Shown: positions 1-9,141, counted from the first letter of the stretch. The stretch is 64,000 nucleotides of DNA from PCC-7336 sp039817825 (GCA_039817825.1 JBCBVA010000003.1:1-64000); one strand, 5' to 3'. Made by a program: numbers and translations. Notes: generated by a model not told the origin, from the letters alone.

Positions 1-176
1 TGCGTGTAGAAGAATGGGGATTTGACGCGGCTACGGTGCGCGAGCTGGAGGCTCGCGGTCACGAGTTAGAAGTGACGGAAGGGTGGGGGAATGCTGGGGC
101 GATCGTGGTGACGCCGGATGGCTGGTTGGAGGGGGCTGCAGATCCGAGGGGGGAAGGGGTCGCTGGGGGGTTTTAG
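1..176 (+). CDS. ggt: Gamma-glutamyltransferase, C-terminal end (partial)
   Basis: The frame is open from base 3 to a TAG at 174-176 and gives about 57 residues cut by the window edge. The tail carries ARGHELEV, WGNAGAIVV and GAADPRGEG, the usual ending of the small catalytic subunit of gamma-glutamyltranspeptidase, which cleaves gamma-glutamyl bonds of glutathione in the periplasm. The catalytic threonine and the self-cleavage site lie outside the window, so activity cannot be judged. The closing glycine-rich stretch fits the family. The symbol is inferred from this tail alone. Confidence 0.75.
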   Translation, partial: RVEEWGFDAATVRELEARGHELEVTEGWGNAGAIVVTPDGWLEGAADPRGEGVAGGF

Positions 177-203
177 GGGATGGAGTATTAATTACTGGTT
201 ACC

Positions 204-285
204 GGTCATTGGTCATTAGTCATTAGTCATTGGTCATTGGTTACGGGTTAGCACGAAGGACTGAGGACTAAGGACCAAGGACGAA
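204..285. repeat. Two heptamer tandem arrays in inverted orientation
   Basis: Bases 204-238 hold five heptamers of the form RGTCATT. Bases 258-285 hold four of the form GGACNRA. Read on the other strand, the second array is TTNGTCC, close to TTRGTCA of the first, so the two arrays are imperfect inverted copies around a 19-base spacer and could fold into a long stem. Short heptamer arrays (STRR type) are known from cyanobacteria. This block lies between the ggt end and the diguanylate cyclase start. Confidence 0.8.
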
Positions 286-449
286 CCCAGCTTATTTCGT
301 GGGTTAACGAGGTTTAGCTACTGGCGCACTGGATATTTTGGGCAATCTGAAGCTGCTGCTGACTTTATATGACAGCGTTGGTCAGACGGTAGCGGAGTTT
401 GGCCTAGCTAGCATAGAGTAAAGTTTCACGCGATGCCCCAACCCTCGGT

Positions 450-1853
450 TTGACTGTGCTGGAGAATACGGCCAAACTTCTGCAAGTTCCGCTCCTGACT
501 CTACCTCCATCTCAGACCGTGGCCGCTGCGGTCTCTCAGATGGTGGGAAACAGGATGAGCTTTGTACTCGTGCTGGATGGAGACTGCCTGAAAGGCATCT
601 TTACCGAGCGCGATATTGTGCGATTGATCTCGTCCCAACAGGATTTGCACGACCTGACGCTCTCCGATGCAATGACCCGCAACACGATCGTGATTCGGGA
701 TAGCGAAGTCACCGATATTTTTCACGTATCAAAGCTGTTTAGCGAGCAAGGGGTTCGACATATTCCTGTTGTCGATCGCACGGAAAAATTATTGGGAGTG
801 CTAACCCCTCAAAGCATTAGCGACTCGATGACCCCCGAGCACTTTCTCCGCAATATTCGGACGAAAGACGCGCTCATCTCCACAGTCCTAGAGGGGCAAG
901 CGGACGAATCTGTACTGCAGATAGCCCAACGGATGACGGACTTTGCGGTCAGTTGCGTCACCATTACCGACCCAGCGACACACCACCCGCTCGGCATCAT
1001 TACCGAGCGAGATATTGCCCAATTTCATACGTTGGGTCTGGACATCACCAAGGCACAGGCCGGGACGGTGATGAGTCAGCCACTGTTTACCGTGCAACCC
1101 GATGACTTGTTGTGGTCAGTCCTGGAAATCATGCGCCACAAGCACGTCCGCCGATTGGTGGTGGTGACGCCTACGGGTGAAATTGCCGGTCTGGTGAACC
1201 AAACGGACATTCTCAAATTACTCAATCCTACAGAGATGTATCGCATTCTGGAACAGATGCAGGCAACCATCGATCGCCAAACCGAACAGTTAAGAAAACT
1301 GAATCGGACGTTGCTGATGGTGAATGACGACCTCCATCGCAAGGCTTCGTTTGATGGTTTAACTCAACTATCCAATCGTCGGAGCTTTGATGACTATCTC
1401 GTACAGGTTTGGGAGTGGCTGAGCGGCGAACAGGGGGAACTGACCCTGATGATTTGCGACGTTGATTTCTTCAAGATTTATAACGATCTATACGGTCATA
1501 TGGCAGGAGATACCTGCCTGAAATCGATTGCGGAATCTCTCAAACAAGTCGTTCGCTCGTCCACAGACATGGTGGCTCGGTATGGTGGCGAAGAATTCGC
1601 CATCATCTTGCCAAAATGTGGATTTGAAGGGGCGGAAAGGGCAGCGCAAACAATTCGCCGTCACCTTCAACAACTGGACATTACCCATAACGGTTCAAGC
1701 GTGTCCGATCGCATTAGCGTCAGTATCGGAGCTGCAACTGTTGCGCTTCCGTCTGCCAATTCACCAACTCACCTACTCAAACTGTCCGATGACAAGCTTT
1801 ACGAGGCAAAGCGTCTGGGACGAGATCGGGCTTGTTTTGGACAGCTGGATTAG
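450..1853 (+). CDS. Diguanylate cyclase with four CBS motifs and a GGDEF domain
   Basis: 467 residues. Two CBS pairs cover about residues 8-125 and 140-260, a likely coiled coil covers 262-298, and a GGDEF domain covers 300-465. The active-site motif is GGEEF (379-383), with the metal aspartate in CDVDFFKIYND near 337, so cyclic di-GMP synthesis is expected. CBS pairs usually bind adenine nucleotides, so the enzyme probably couples energy or nucleotide state to c-di-GMP. The inhibitory I-site reads RSSTD, with arginine one position too far from the aspartate for RxxD, so product inhibition may be absent. No transmembrane segment is seen, so it should be cytosolic. The start is TTG at 450, with GTG at 456 as an alternative; neither has a clear ribosome site. 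Confidence 0.9.
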   Translation: MTVLENTAKLLQVPLLTLPPSQTVAAAVSQMVGNRMSFVLVLDGDCLKGIFTERDIVRLISSQQDLHDLTLSDAMTRNTIVIRDSEVTDIFHVSKLFSEQGVRHIPVVDRTEKLLGVLTPQSISDSMTPEHFLRNIRTKDALISTVLEGQADESVLQIAQRMTDFAVSCVTITDPATHHPLGIITERDIAQFHTLGLDITKAQAGTVMSQPLFTVQPDDLLWSVLEIMRHKHVRRLVVVTPTGEIAGLVNQTDILKLLNPTEMYRILEQMQATIDRQTEQLRKLNRTLLMVNDDLHRKASFDGLTQLSNRRSFDDYLVQVWEWLSGEQGELTLMICDVDFFKIYNDLYGHMAGDTCLKSIAESLKQVVRSSTDMVARYGGEEFAIILPKCGFEGAERAAQTIRRHLQQLDITHNGSSVSDRISVSIGAATVALPSANSPTHLLKLSDDKLYEAKRLGRDRACFGQLD

Positions 1854-1948
1854 CATCACATCCGTGGCTCGCCCTCGCTAGTGCTCCGTCCAACTTCAGA
1901 GCAGGGATTAATACTCAGTTAAAGGCTTACTGCAGAGTCTTTTTGGAA

Positions 1949-1989
1949 AGGTGTCATCCCAAATCGTAAGCCTGACAAGACATGCGGTT
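1949..1989. repeat. 41-base block shared with 39724-39764
   Basis: This block, containing CGTAAGCCTGACAA and ACATG, matches a second copy near 39724-39764 at about 33 of 41 positions by eye. The 8-mer AGGCTTAC (1923-1930) and its complement GTAAGCCT (1966-1973) can pair. The block sits between two convergent genes, so it may act as a transcript end. Confidence 0.55.
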
Positions 1990-1997
1990 GCCTGTAC

Positions 1998-4001
1998 CTA
2001 AGCCTTGACCCCTTGAAACAGTTGGTTGAAGGCATCTTGTTCCTCCGGGTTACCCACCACCAACAGACGATCTCCAGCCTTAAATGTCGTACTGCCCAGG
2101 GGGTAGCGCCGCAGCCGATTCTTGCGCTCGATCGCGATAATCGTCGCCCCCGTGAGCTTGCGCAGATTCGATTCCACAATGGTCTGGCCTACCAGAAAAT
2201 TGCGATCGTCCAACTCGTACCAGCGGTGATCCAACCCTTCAACCGCCAGCTCTAGCTGCCGCGATCCCCAATACTCCTCTCGTCTGGGAATGATGTCGCG
2301 ATAGCGGCGGTTGCGATAGCGATTCACGAGCTGCTGCACCATGTAGGCCGAATCCCCCAATTTCAGCAAGGTATGGGCCCCCATTTCTAAAGCTGCTTCA
2401 AACTCCGGCTGCACCACTTCTTGAGCCCCCAGATGATAGAGAGTATCGATCTCAACGTTGACGTGAGCGCGAACGGTGATGTCTAAGTCGGGGGCCAAGC
2501 TGAGGGCGCGATTGAGGGTGAGGCGGGTGGCCATCGGATCGGGCAGGGTAATGGCCATTGTTCGCGCTTTGGACAAATTAGCTTTTTCGAGCACCAACAT
2601 GCTGGAGACATCGCCCAATAGGTAGGGGATCTTGCGATCGCGCAGCGACTGAAGCACCCCTTCATCGTTATCGATCACCAAAATCGGGTGCTGCTGAAAG
2701 TCCAACATGCGCACCAAAGTCTGACCCACACGGCCAAATCCCGCCACAATCACGTGGTCGGTCAGCTCGTTTTCCTCAAACCCCACTAATGTGGGGGACT
2801 TCGCCTGCAATAGTGGGTTGAGGCTGGGCGATCGCTCCATCCACAGCAGCAGCCTGGGGGTCAGTCGCAGCACAAATGGCGTCAGCAGCAGCGTCACAGC
2901 CGTTGTGCCCACCACGAGACCATACAGACGTTCGGTAAAAACGCCGCTGGTTTGAGCCACCCCAGCCAGAACGAACGAAAATTCTCCAATCTGATTCAAC
3001 CCCATCCCCACCGTCAGTGCAGTCCTGAGGGGGTAGCCAAACACCCGCACAATTGACGTGAGAATCAGGGCTTTCCCCACCATTGCGATCGCCACTAAGC
3101 CCGCCAGCACCCAAATATTTTCCAGCAGGAAGAGGGGGTCGATCAGCAGACCAATCGAGGCAAAGAACAGGGTCGCGAACACATCCCGCATGGGCAGAAC
3201 GCGATCGAGGGCGTGGTCGGCGTACTCCACATTCGACACCATCACCCCGGCCACAAAGGCTCCCATTTCGATGCCTAAGCCAATAGCCGACGTGATCAGC
3301 GCAATCCCCAGACACAGCCCCAAGATGCCTAGCAAGAATAGTTCTTGGGAGCCCTGTCGGGCAATGGTGCGCACCAGTCGTGGGATCACCCACTTCCCGG
3401 CCATGATGGCGCAAATTAGAAAAGCGGTGACTTTGAACAACGCAATCAGGAGGGCAGTGCCGATCTCTTCCGGCGGTCGAGTCAACACCGGTAAGACAGC
3501 CAGCAAAATACCGAGTCCCAGATCTTGCACGATCAGGATGGCCAGCATGATTTGCCCGTGGGCGGAATTGACTTCATTCCGCTCTAACAGGCTTTTGAGC
3601 ACCACAGCAGTTGAAGACAGGGATAGTACTGCCCCCAAAAACACAGCCTTTGGAATGGTGGATGCCCAGCCGGTGGCATAGGCCAGCCCGCCCCCCAGCA
3701 GCAGGGTCAGCACAATTTGCAAGGTGCCACCGCCGATCGCAATCCTGCGCATGCGCAACAGGTCTTTGAGGGAAAACTCCACCCCCAATGCAAACAGCAG
3801 CAGCTCGACCCCAATTTCTGCCAGGACGCTGATATCTCCTTCCAGAGTGACCAGCCTCAACACTTTGGGACCAACTAGCATCCCTCCCAACAAGTAGCCC
3901 AGCAGCACCGGCTGCTTGAGGCGGCTGGCGACATAGCCACCAGCAGTAGCGGCCCCAATCACGGTGGCCATTTCAACAATGAGAGTTAGGTCGGATGCCA
4001 T
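1998..4001 (-). CDS. CPA2-family cation/proton antiporter (KefB type) with RCK domain
   Basis: 667 residues. Residues 1-385 form roughly 12-13 hydrophobic segments of a Na/H exchanger fold, with the CPA2-type QDLG motif near 159-162. A TrkA-N (RCK) Rossmann domain starts at residue 416, with the nucleotide loop GFGRVG at 421-426. A TrkA-C domain fills about 575-660. The protein should exchange K+ or Na+ for protons across the plasma or thylakoid membrane, gated by NAD(H) or a similar ligand at the RCK domain. It is a single gene, convergent with the diguanylate cyclase. ATG start. Ion specificity cannot be read from the sequence. Confidence 0.9.
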   Translation of the reverse strand: MASDLTLIVEMATVIGAATAGGYVASRLKQPVLLGYLLGGMLVGPKVLRLVTLEGDISVLAEIGVELLLFALGVEFSLKDLLRMRRIAIGGGTLQIVLTLLLGGGLAYATGWASTIPKAVFLGAVLSLSSTAVVLKSLLERNEVNSAHGQIMLAILIVQDLGLGILLAVLPVLTRPPEEIGTALLIALFKVTAFLICAIMAGKWVIPRLVRTIARQGSQELFLLGILGLCLGIALITSAIGLGIEMGAFVAGVMVSNVEYADHALDRVLPMRDVFATLFFASIGLLIDPLFLLENIWVLAGLVAIAMVGKALILTSIVRVFGYPLRTALTVGMGLNQIGEFSFVLAGVAQTSGVFTERLYGLVVGTTAVTLLLTPFVLRLTPRLLLWMERSPSLNPLLQAKSPTLVGFEENELTDHVIVAGFGRVGQTLVRMLDFQQHPILVIDNDEGVLQSLRDRKIPYLLGDVSSMLVLEKANLSKARTMAITLPDPMATRLTLNRALSLAPDLDITVRAHVNVEIDTLYHLGAQEVVQPEFEAALEMGAHTLLKLGDSAYMVQQLVNRYRNRRYRDIIPRREEYWGSRQLELAVEGLDHRWYELDDRNFLVGQTIVESNLRKLTGATIIAIERKNRLRRYPLGSTTFKAGDRLLVVGNPEEQDAFNQLFQGVKA

Positions 4002-4369
4002 TGAGTCCTGTTAGAGGGTGCGAGTTAGGGGCGGGGATGTCGGGATAGAGAGCTAGGAATATATGGCCAGAAAGTCTGCCAAGCGCTGAGTACGCGGGCA
4101 GGCTGGCGCGCCAGCGCTGAGCGAGGTTCCCAATGGTTTCGCTCGGTCAAGACGATTGGCTCAGAGAACCGATTGGGGTTGCAGGTGTGCGGCTGGTAGT
4201 GGCAATGGTCAAACCTGCGTGCAACAAGTGCCGCTAGTTCATGTGGGAAGAGAGCAAGGTGTCTCCGACACCATAACCTTCGATCGCAGCATACGCGGCA
4301 AACCCGGAAACATCTGTGGAGATTGAAATGCGGAGATTGGAGATGGGCGGGTGACGTATGGAGATCGCC
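4002..4369. other. Intergenic, 368 bp, with a 14-bp palindrome
   Basis: No convincing gene. It holds a perfect palindrome GCTGGCGCGCCAGC at 4102-4115 with direct copies of GCGCTGAG on either side (4083-4090 and 4114-4121). This may be an operator for the antiporter gene or a recombination scar. A weak minus-strand reading frame at 4234-4455 overlaps the pentapeptide gene and has no family features. Confidence 0.4.
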
Positions 4370-4837
4370 TCAGTCAAACCGTGCTCCCCGCCTACGCAGT
4401 TCCTCTCTTTGCAGATTCGTGAGGCCGTTTCCAGCTCCGAAATTGCAGTCGTCAACCAGTGCGTGGGTCCATACCGTACGACTCAAGGTCGCCCCTCGCA
4501 AATTGGCTCCCCGTAAGTCAGTAGCGATCGCTTTGGCAAACAGTAAGTCGGCAGCTTGCAAGCTAGATTCCCGCAGGTTGGTTCCGGTTAAGTCTGCTCG
4601 AATCAAGTTGACGTTGTTTAACGCTAGGTTCGATAGATCGGCCCCTTGCAACTGAGGGAATTTGACGCGATCCGGCGCACTCAAGAACCGCTCCACGCAG
4701 GTGATGTTGGCTTCAGAGGCTTGCATGGGAAGCAGAATTTCGCCGTATCTGGAAAGACCGAGATGATCGAGGATTTGACTGCGGCGATCGCGATCGGTCT
4801 TAAGAAATTGCTCGGCAGTGATGAACGAAGCTGGCAT
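4370..4837 (-). CDS. Pentapeptide-repeat protein
   Basis: 155 residues from ATG at 4837. After an N-terminal helical part (FITAEQFLKTDRDRRSQIL) come A(D/N)LxX repeats (ADLSNLALNNVNLIRADL, TDLRGANLRGATL), which fold as a right-handed beta helix. The tail LTNLQREELRRRGARFD is a common ending of cyanobacterial pentapeptide proteins. Function is unknown; the fold serves binding in other proteins. The frame could be extended to 4939, but that would run into the divergent phosphatase gene that starts at 4904, so the internal ATG is preferred. Confidence 0.8.
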   Translation of the reverse strand: MPASFITAEQFLKTDRDRRSQILDHLGLSRYGEILLPMQASEANITCVERFLSAPDRVKFPQLQGADLSNLALNNVNLIRADLTGTNLRESSLQAADLLFAKAIATDLRGANLRGATLSRTVWTHALVDDCNFGAGNGLTNLQREELRRRGARFD

Positions 4838-4903
4838 AGGGGAAATACTGCAGTGGGTGTGATTGCTAATGGCTGAAAAATCGATGGATAGGCGATCGGG
4901 ATT

Positions 4904-5224
4904 GTGAAACGACTGCTGTTTATCTGCTCTAAAAATCAACTGCGCAGCCCAACGGCAGAAGCAATATTTGCCGAGTATCCTGACGTAGACGCACTATCCG
5001 CCGGTCTCAATAAAGATTTCCCCACCCCAGTCACTCCAGACGAGCTGCAATGGGCCGACATTATCTTTGTCATGGAAAAAGCCCACAAAACTCGATTGCG
5101 CGGCCACTGCTCCCGCTGGCTCAAAGATAAACGGGTGATCTCTTTGGATATTCCTGACAAGTACGAATTTATGGATTCCGAGCTAGTGCAACTATTGGAG
5201 CGCAAAGTCAGTGGTTGGATTTAA
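4904..5224 (+). CDS. Low-molecular-weight protein tyrosine phosphatase-like protein
   Basis: 106 residues from GTG at 4904. The N-terminus holds the C-x5-R phosphate loop as ICSKNQLRSPTAE, and the C-terminus has DIPDKYEFMD, whose aspartates fit the general-acid region. It is shorter than typical 150-residue LMW phosphatases but matches a compact bacterial subfamily. A soluble phosphotyrosine or phosphoarginine phosphatase role is likely; the substrate is unknown. It is divergent from the pentapeptide gene and convergent with ubiD. Confidence 0.8.
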   Translation: MKRLLFICSKNQLRSPTAEAIFAEYPDVDALSAGLNKDFPTPVTPDELQWADIIFVMEKAHKTRLRGHCSRWLKDKRVISLDIPDKYEFMDSELVQLLERKVSGWI

Positions 5225-5261
5225 TCACCTCTGAAAGACTGCGGGTGGAGGATAGGCAGAT

Positions 5262-6770
5262 TTATCGAATGTCGTAGCCAAACAAGCTGGCATCGACCTC
5301 ATCAAGATTCAGATCGGCAAATCCGTATTCCGCCCAACGGCGATCGACCGTTGCCGCCACATCCGCATCGGACTCCAACGCTTCTCCCCACTCGTGATCG
5401 GTCTCGGGCGGTACCTTCGTCGTCGCATCAATCCCCATGCGCCCGCCTAGCCCTAATTTCTCACTGGCAAAATCCAACGTGTCAAACGGAGTCTCCGGCA
5501 AGATAAACACATCCCGCACTGGATCGACCTTTGACGTAATCGCCCACACCACCTGACGGGGATCGCGAATGTTGATCTCCTTATCCACCACAATCACGAA
5601 CTTGGTATAAGTGAACTGCGGCAACGCACTCCAGAACGCTAGCGCCGCCCGACGCGCCTGACCGGGGTAGGCTTTATCGATGGAAATTACGGCGGCTTTG
5701 TAACTGAGCGCCTCCATCGGCAAGAAGAAGTCAACAATTTCGGATACTTGCTGACGCAGAATTGGCGTGTAAATGCGATTGAGGGCGATCGCGATAATCG
5801 CCTCTTCCTTCGGCGGACGCCCGCTAAACGTAGTCAAGTAAACGGGCTCTCTGCGATGAGTCATGCAATGGAATCGCACCAGCGGCGAATCTTCTACCCC
5901 GCCGTAATACCCCATGTGATCGCCAAACGGCCCATCCGGCAATACTTCTCCCGGAGTAATCGTCCCTTCCAAAATGAACTCGGCATCCGCAGGCACTTCC
6001 AGATCCAAGGTCTTGCACTTCGTCAGCCGCACGCCAGAACCACCGTATAAACCGGCAAACAACCATTCGGATAAATCAACGGGGATCGGTGTAGCAGCCG
6101 CCATAATCAGCAGGGGATCGATTCCAAGGGCGATCGCAATCTCTAGTTTTTGACCCCGCTCTGCCGCCTTTCGTAAATGTCGCGCACCACCACGCACCGA
6201 TAACCAGTGAACGGTCATGGTCTTATCCGACTGCAACTGCAGGCGATACACCCCCACGTTCGGAATTCCAGTTTCGCAGTCTTTGGTAATCACCAACCCC
6301 AGCGTGATAATTTTGCCCGCATCGCCGGGGTACGGACGAATCATCGGGATGGTACTCAAGTTCAGTTTGTCTTCCCCAACCACCTCCTCCTGGCACGGAG
6401 GCATAAACGCCCGTCCCGGCTTGGCCCGCACCACATCGAACAGCACCTTGCCGAAATCCACCGCCTGGGAAATCTTTTTCGGTGGTTTGGGCTGCTGCAG
6501 CATGCCCAGCTTCTTGCCCAGATCTTCTAACTCCTCCGGCTGCTCCATGTTCATGCACCAGCACACCCGCTCCAACGTGCCCATCAAATTTACGGCCACC
6601 GGATAGGGAGACCCTTTCACGTTCTCGAACAGCAGCGCCGGGCCGCCGGATGCCAGCATACGGTTGCTAATTTCGGCTATTTCTAAGTCCGAATCTACTT
6701 GCGCTGTAACGCGATGTAACTGCCCTCGTTGGTCCAGCAAACGCAGAAATTGACGGAGATCGCGAGCCAT
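5262..6770 (-). CDS. ubiD: UbiD-family prenylated-FMN decarboxylase
   Basis: 502 residues, the usual full length for UbiD. The start MARDLRQFLRLLDQRGQL and segments such as GPFGDHMGYYGG, PVYLTTFSGRPPKEEA and VDKEINIRDPRQVVWA are typical. UbiD enzymes use prenylated FMN, made by UbiX, to decarboxylate aromatic or unsaturated acids. In cyanobacteria the likely substrate is the 4-hydroxybenzoate-derived precursor of plastoquinone. No ubiX is in the window. It is transcribed away from minC, with about 118 bp between the two starts. The substrate assignment is inferred. Confidence 0.9.
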   Translation of the reverse strand: MARDLRQFLRLLDQRGQLHRVTAQVDSDLEIAEISNRMLASGGPALLFENVKGSPYPVAVNLMGTLERVCWCMNMEQPEELEDLGKKLGMLQQPKPPKKISQAVDFGKVLFDVVRAKPGRAFMPPCQEEVVGEDKLNLSTIPMIRPYPGDAGKIITLGLVITKDCETGIPNVGVYRLQLQSDKTMTVHWLSVRGGARHLRKAAERGQKLEIAIALGIDPLLIMAAATPIPVDLSEWLFAGLYGGSGVRLTKCKTLDLEVPADAEFILEGTITPGEVLPDGPFGDHMGYYGGVEDSPLVRFHCMTHRREPVYLTTFSGRPPKEEAIIAIALNRIYTPILRQQVSEIVDFFLPMEALSYKAAVISIDKAYPGQARRAALAFWSALPQFTYTKFVIVVDKEINIRDPRQVVWAITSKVDPVRDVFILPETPFDTLDFASEKLGLGGRMGIDATTKVPPETDHEWGEALESDADVAATVDRRWAEYGFADLNLDEVDASLFGYDIR

Positions 6771-6888
6771 CAGTGAAGTTTTGTGAACGATTTGTTAAGC
6801 ATAACTATTATTGGCGGGGGCAACGGGAGAAGTGAGGCGATGCTACTGACTACATGTCCCGTCCAACTGGGTTTACATAGCAATTTCT

Positions 6889-7581
6889 ATGTCGTATCCA
6901 CCCCAGCAGGTTTACCTTCGCGGCAGCGCCGCAGGGGTTCATTTACATCTCCCATTGCAGGCGATGTGTTGGCAGGAATTGTGGCCGCAGGTCTCCCTGC
7001 GCTTGCACTCCAGCCCTCAACTCGCGTTAGGGCAGTCCAAGCTCGTACTGTGGGCAGGTGATTGGGAACTGGATACCCAGCAACTGGAATCTATTGCCTC
7101 ATTGGCAGCCACCCACAACCTCGGGCTCGATCGTGTGCAAACCAGCCGTCGCTCGACGGCGATCGCCGCTGTTAGCCTGGGATGTTCGGTGGATCAGACC
7201 CCTCCTTTGGCGGCTTATCCCTCGGATGGCAATTACGCCAACACCCTCTACCTCAACAGTACCGTTCGCTCCGGCACGGCCATTCAGCACGATGGCTCTG
7301 TCGTCGTCGTTGGGGATGTCAATCCCGGTGGAGAAATTCAAGCGGGCGGCAACATCCTGGTATGGGGCCGATTGAGGGGAATCGCTCATGCTGGGGCATC
7401 GGGCAATACCTTGGCGACGATCATGTCGCTTCATCTCGTGCCAACCCAACTGCGACTGTGCGATCGCGTGGCACGGGCACCGGACGGAAACCTGCAGTTT
7501 CCCACGCCGGAAGTGGCCTACCTGGAAGGGGATGCCATTCGCATAACAGGAGTCTCGGAGTACTTGCGGAGAGCTGTATGA
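6889..7581 (+). CDS. minC: Septum-site determining protein MinC
   Basis: 230 residues. The C-terminal beta-helix domain (about 118-220) is clear: RSGTAIQHDGSVVVVGDV, NPGGEIQAGGNILVWGRL and GIAHAGASGN. The N-terminal FtsZ-inhibiting domain is weakly conserved, as usual in cyanobacteria. MinC blocks FtsZ ring assembly away from midcell when carried by MinD. It is the first gene of minC-minD-minE. Its stop overlaps the minD start in ATGA (7578-7581), indicating translational coupling. Confidence 0.93.
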   Translation: MSYPPQQVYLRGSAAGVHLHLPLQAMCWQELWPQVSLRLHSSPQLALGQSKLVLWAGDWELDTQQLESIASLAATHNLGLDRVQTSRRSTAIAAVSLGCSVDQTPPLAAYPSDGNYANTLYLNSTVRSGTAIQHDGSVVVVGDVNPGGEIQAGGNILVWGRLRGIAHAGASGNTLATIMSLHLVPTQLRLCDRVARAPDGNLQFPTPEVAYLEGDAIRITGVSEYLRRAV

Positions 7582-8381
7582 CCCGAATAATTGTGGTGAC
7601 CTCGGGCAAAGGTGGTGTAGGCAAAACCACAACTACAGCCAACATCGGAGCCGCGCTGGCAAAGTTCGGCAAACGAGTGGCCCTCGTAGATGCTGATTTT
7701 GGATTGCGCAATCTCGACCTGCTGCTGGGGTTGGAAAATCGCGTCGTGTATACGGCGATCGATGTGATCAACGGCGACTGCCGTCTAGAACAAGCGCTGA
7801 TTAAAGATCGTCGCAATCCCAAGTTGATGTTGATGCCAGCATCGCAGTCGCGAGACAAGACCGCCGTGTCTGCCGAGCAAATGGGAGAGCTGATCGATCG
7901 CCTCGCTTCCCATTTCGACTACATCTTGATTGACTGCCCGGCGGGCATCGAGCAGGGGTTCCAGAACGCGATTGTGAAGGCCAACGAAGCCATCATCGTC
8001 ACCACTCCAGACATCTCAGCCGTGCGAGATGCTGACCGCGTCATCGGACTGTTGGAAGCCGGACAAATTTATCAAACCCATCTGGTGCTCAACCGGATTC
8101 GTCCCGAGATGGTGCACTCCAACACTATGATGTCGGTGGACGACGTCAGAGAAATTTTGTCGATCCCCCTGATTGGCACTATTCCTGAAGACGAGGACGT
8201 CATTGTCTCCACCAACAACGGGGAGCCAATGGTCACCTCACTCGAACCCACGTATGCCGGAGTAGCGTTTACTAACGTGGCACAGCGGCTAGAGGGTCAT
8301 AAAGTACCGTTCGTCGATTTGACCTACAACGATAACTTCATGGCGCGGTTCAAGCGCTTCATCAGCACCCTCAGCAACTAA
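7578..8381 (+). CDS. minD: Septum-site determining ATPase MinD
   Basis: 267 residues starting at the ATG inside the ATGA overlap with minC; a longer upstream frame is only minC read in another phase. It has the deviant Walker A GKGGVGKTT near the N-terminus, DADFGLRNLDLLLGLENR, and DCPAGIEQGF. The C-terminal FMARFKRFISTLSN is an amphipathic membrane-targeting helix. MinD binds the membrane as an ATP dimer, recruits MinC and is released by MinE. Confidence 0.97.
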   Translation: MTRIIVVTSGKGGVGKTTTTANIGAALAKFGKRVALVDADFGLRNLDLLLGLENRVVYTAIDVINGDCRLEQALIKDRRNPKLMLMPASQSRDKTAVSAEQMGELIDRLASHFDYILIDCPAGIEQGFQNAIVKANEAIIVTTPDISAVRDADRVIGLLEAGQIYQTHLVLNRIRPEMVHSNTMMSVDDVREILSIPLIGTIPEDEDVIVSTNNGEPMVTSLEPTYAGVAFTNVAQRLEGHKVPFVDLTYNDNFMARFKRFISTLSN

Positions 8382-8403
8382 CCCCCTTCGCCGCGAGTCC
8401 ACC

Positions 8404-8703
8404 ATGAGTTTGTTTCAATTCCTAGAGAAATTGATATCCTCTAACAGCAAAACCACCAGCCGCGAAAATGCCAGGGACCGGCTGAAGTTTGTTTTGGCCT
8501 ACGATCGCGCTCAACTGAGCCCAGCCACCCTGGAGGCCATGTGTGAAGAGATTGTCGGGGTGCTATCAAAGTATGTGGAAATCGAGCGGGATGGATTCGA
8601 GTTCGATCTGGCATCTGAAGACGGTTCCACAGCTTTGATTGCCAACTTCCCTATTCGGCGAGTTGTTAATCATATGGCCACACCGCTGGAATCGCGCAAT
8701 TAG
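8404..8703 (+). CDS. minE: Cell division topological specificity factor MinE
   Basis: 99 residues, 22 bp after minD in the same operon. The segment ENARDRLKFVLAYDRAQLSP is the MinD-interacting helix, followed by the dimerisation domain with VEIERDGFEFDLASED. MinE stimulates MinD ATPase and drives its release from the membrane. The N-terminal MSLFQFLEKLI fits a short amphipathic membrane helix. It is the last gene of the operon; I see no clear terminator after it. Confidence 0.95.
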   Translation: MSLFQFLEKLISSNSKTTSRENARDRLKFVLAYDRAQLSPATLEAMCEEIVGVLSKYVEIERDGFEFDLASEDGSTALIANFPIRRVVNHMATPLESRN

Positions 8704-9141
8704 CTTTGTCAACCCAATCGTTCTGTCAATTCAAAATTAAGGAGCTGACAAGGCGCTTGCAACTACAAAATGCAGCGTCTTCAGAGGTTGACATCATCTC
8801 TCAAGATAATATGTCGGGTAAAGGTGTTTGTTTCGTTCCGGAGCTTACCTCTACCAAATGTTGGTAATTAGAGGAGGCAGACTGCTCTGTTCGATTGAGC
8901 CGTCAAGCGACCGATCGGCAAAACACTCTGTTCCCAAATACTGCTTGAGCCACACTACTGTCCAGGTTGTTTGTCAATTATCTGCAATGGTTGAAGCCTG
9001 AGCAAACGGGCCAATGGTTAGCAAGTTTGGCAAGCGACCTTCAAGCGGTTGGATTCATGTTCGAGATAGACGGCTAGCTAATCCGATTGGCCGCCTCAGT
9101 CTTTACATCAATAGTTGCTACACCAAAAATAGAAGGACACA
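8704..9141. other. Intergenic, 438 bp
   Basis: No supported gene. TTGACA (8788-8793) and TAATAT (8807-8812) occur but with only 13 bases between them, too close for a standard sigma-70 promoter. The rest shows no clear repeat or hairpin. Confidence 0.4.

Noticed and set aside
4234..4455. 73-codon minus-strand frame overlapping the end of the pentapeptide gene
   Set aside because: It overlaps a better supported gene in another phase and has no family features.
7182..7577. Long upstream extension of minD
   Set aside because: The added residues are minC DNA read in another phase; MinD homology begins at the ATG of the ATGA overlap.
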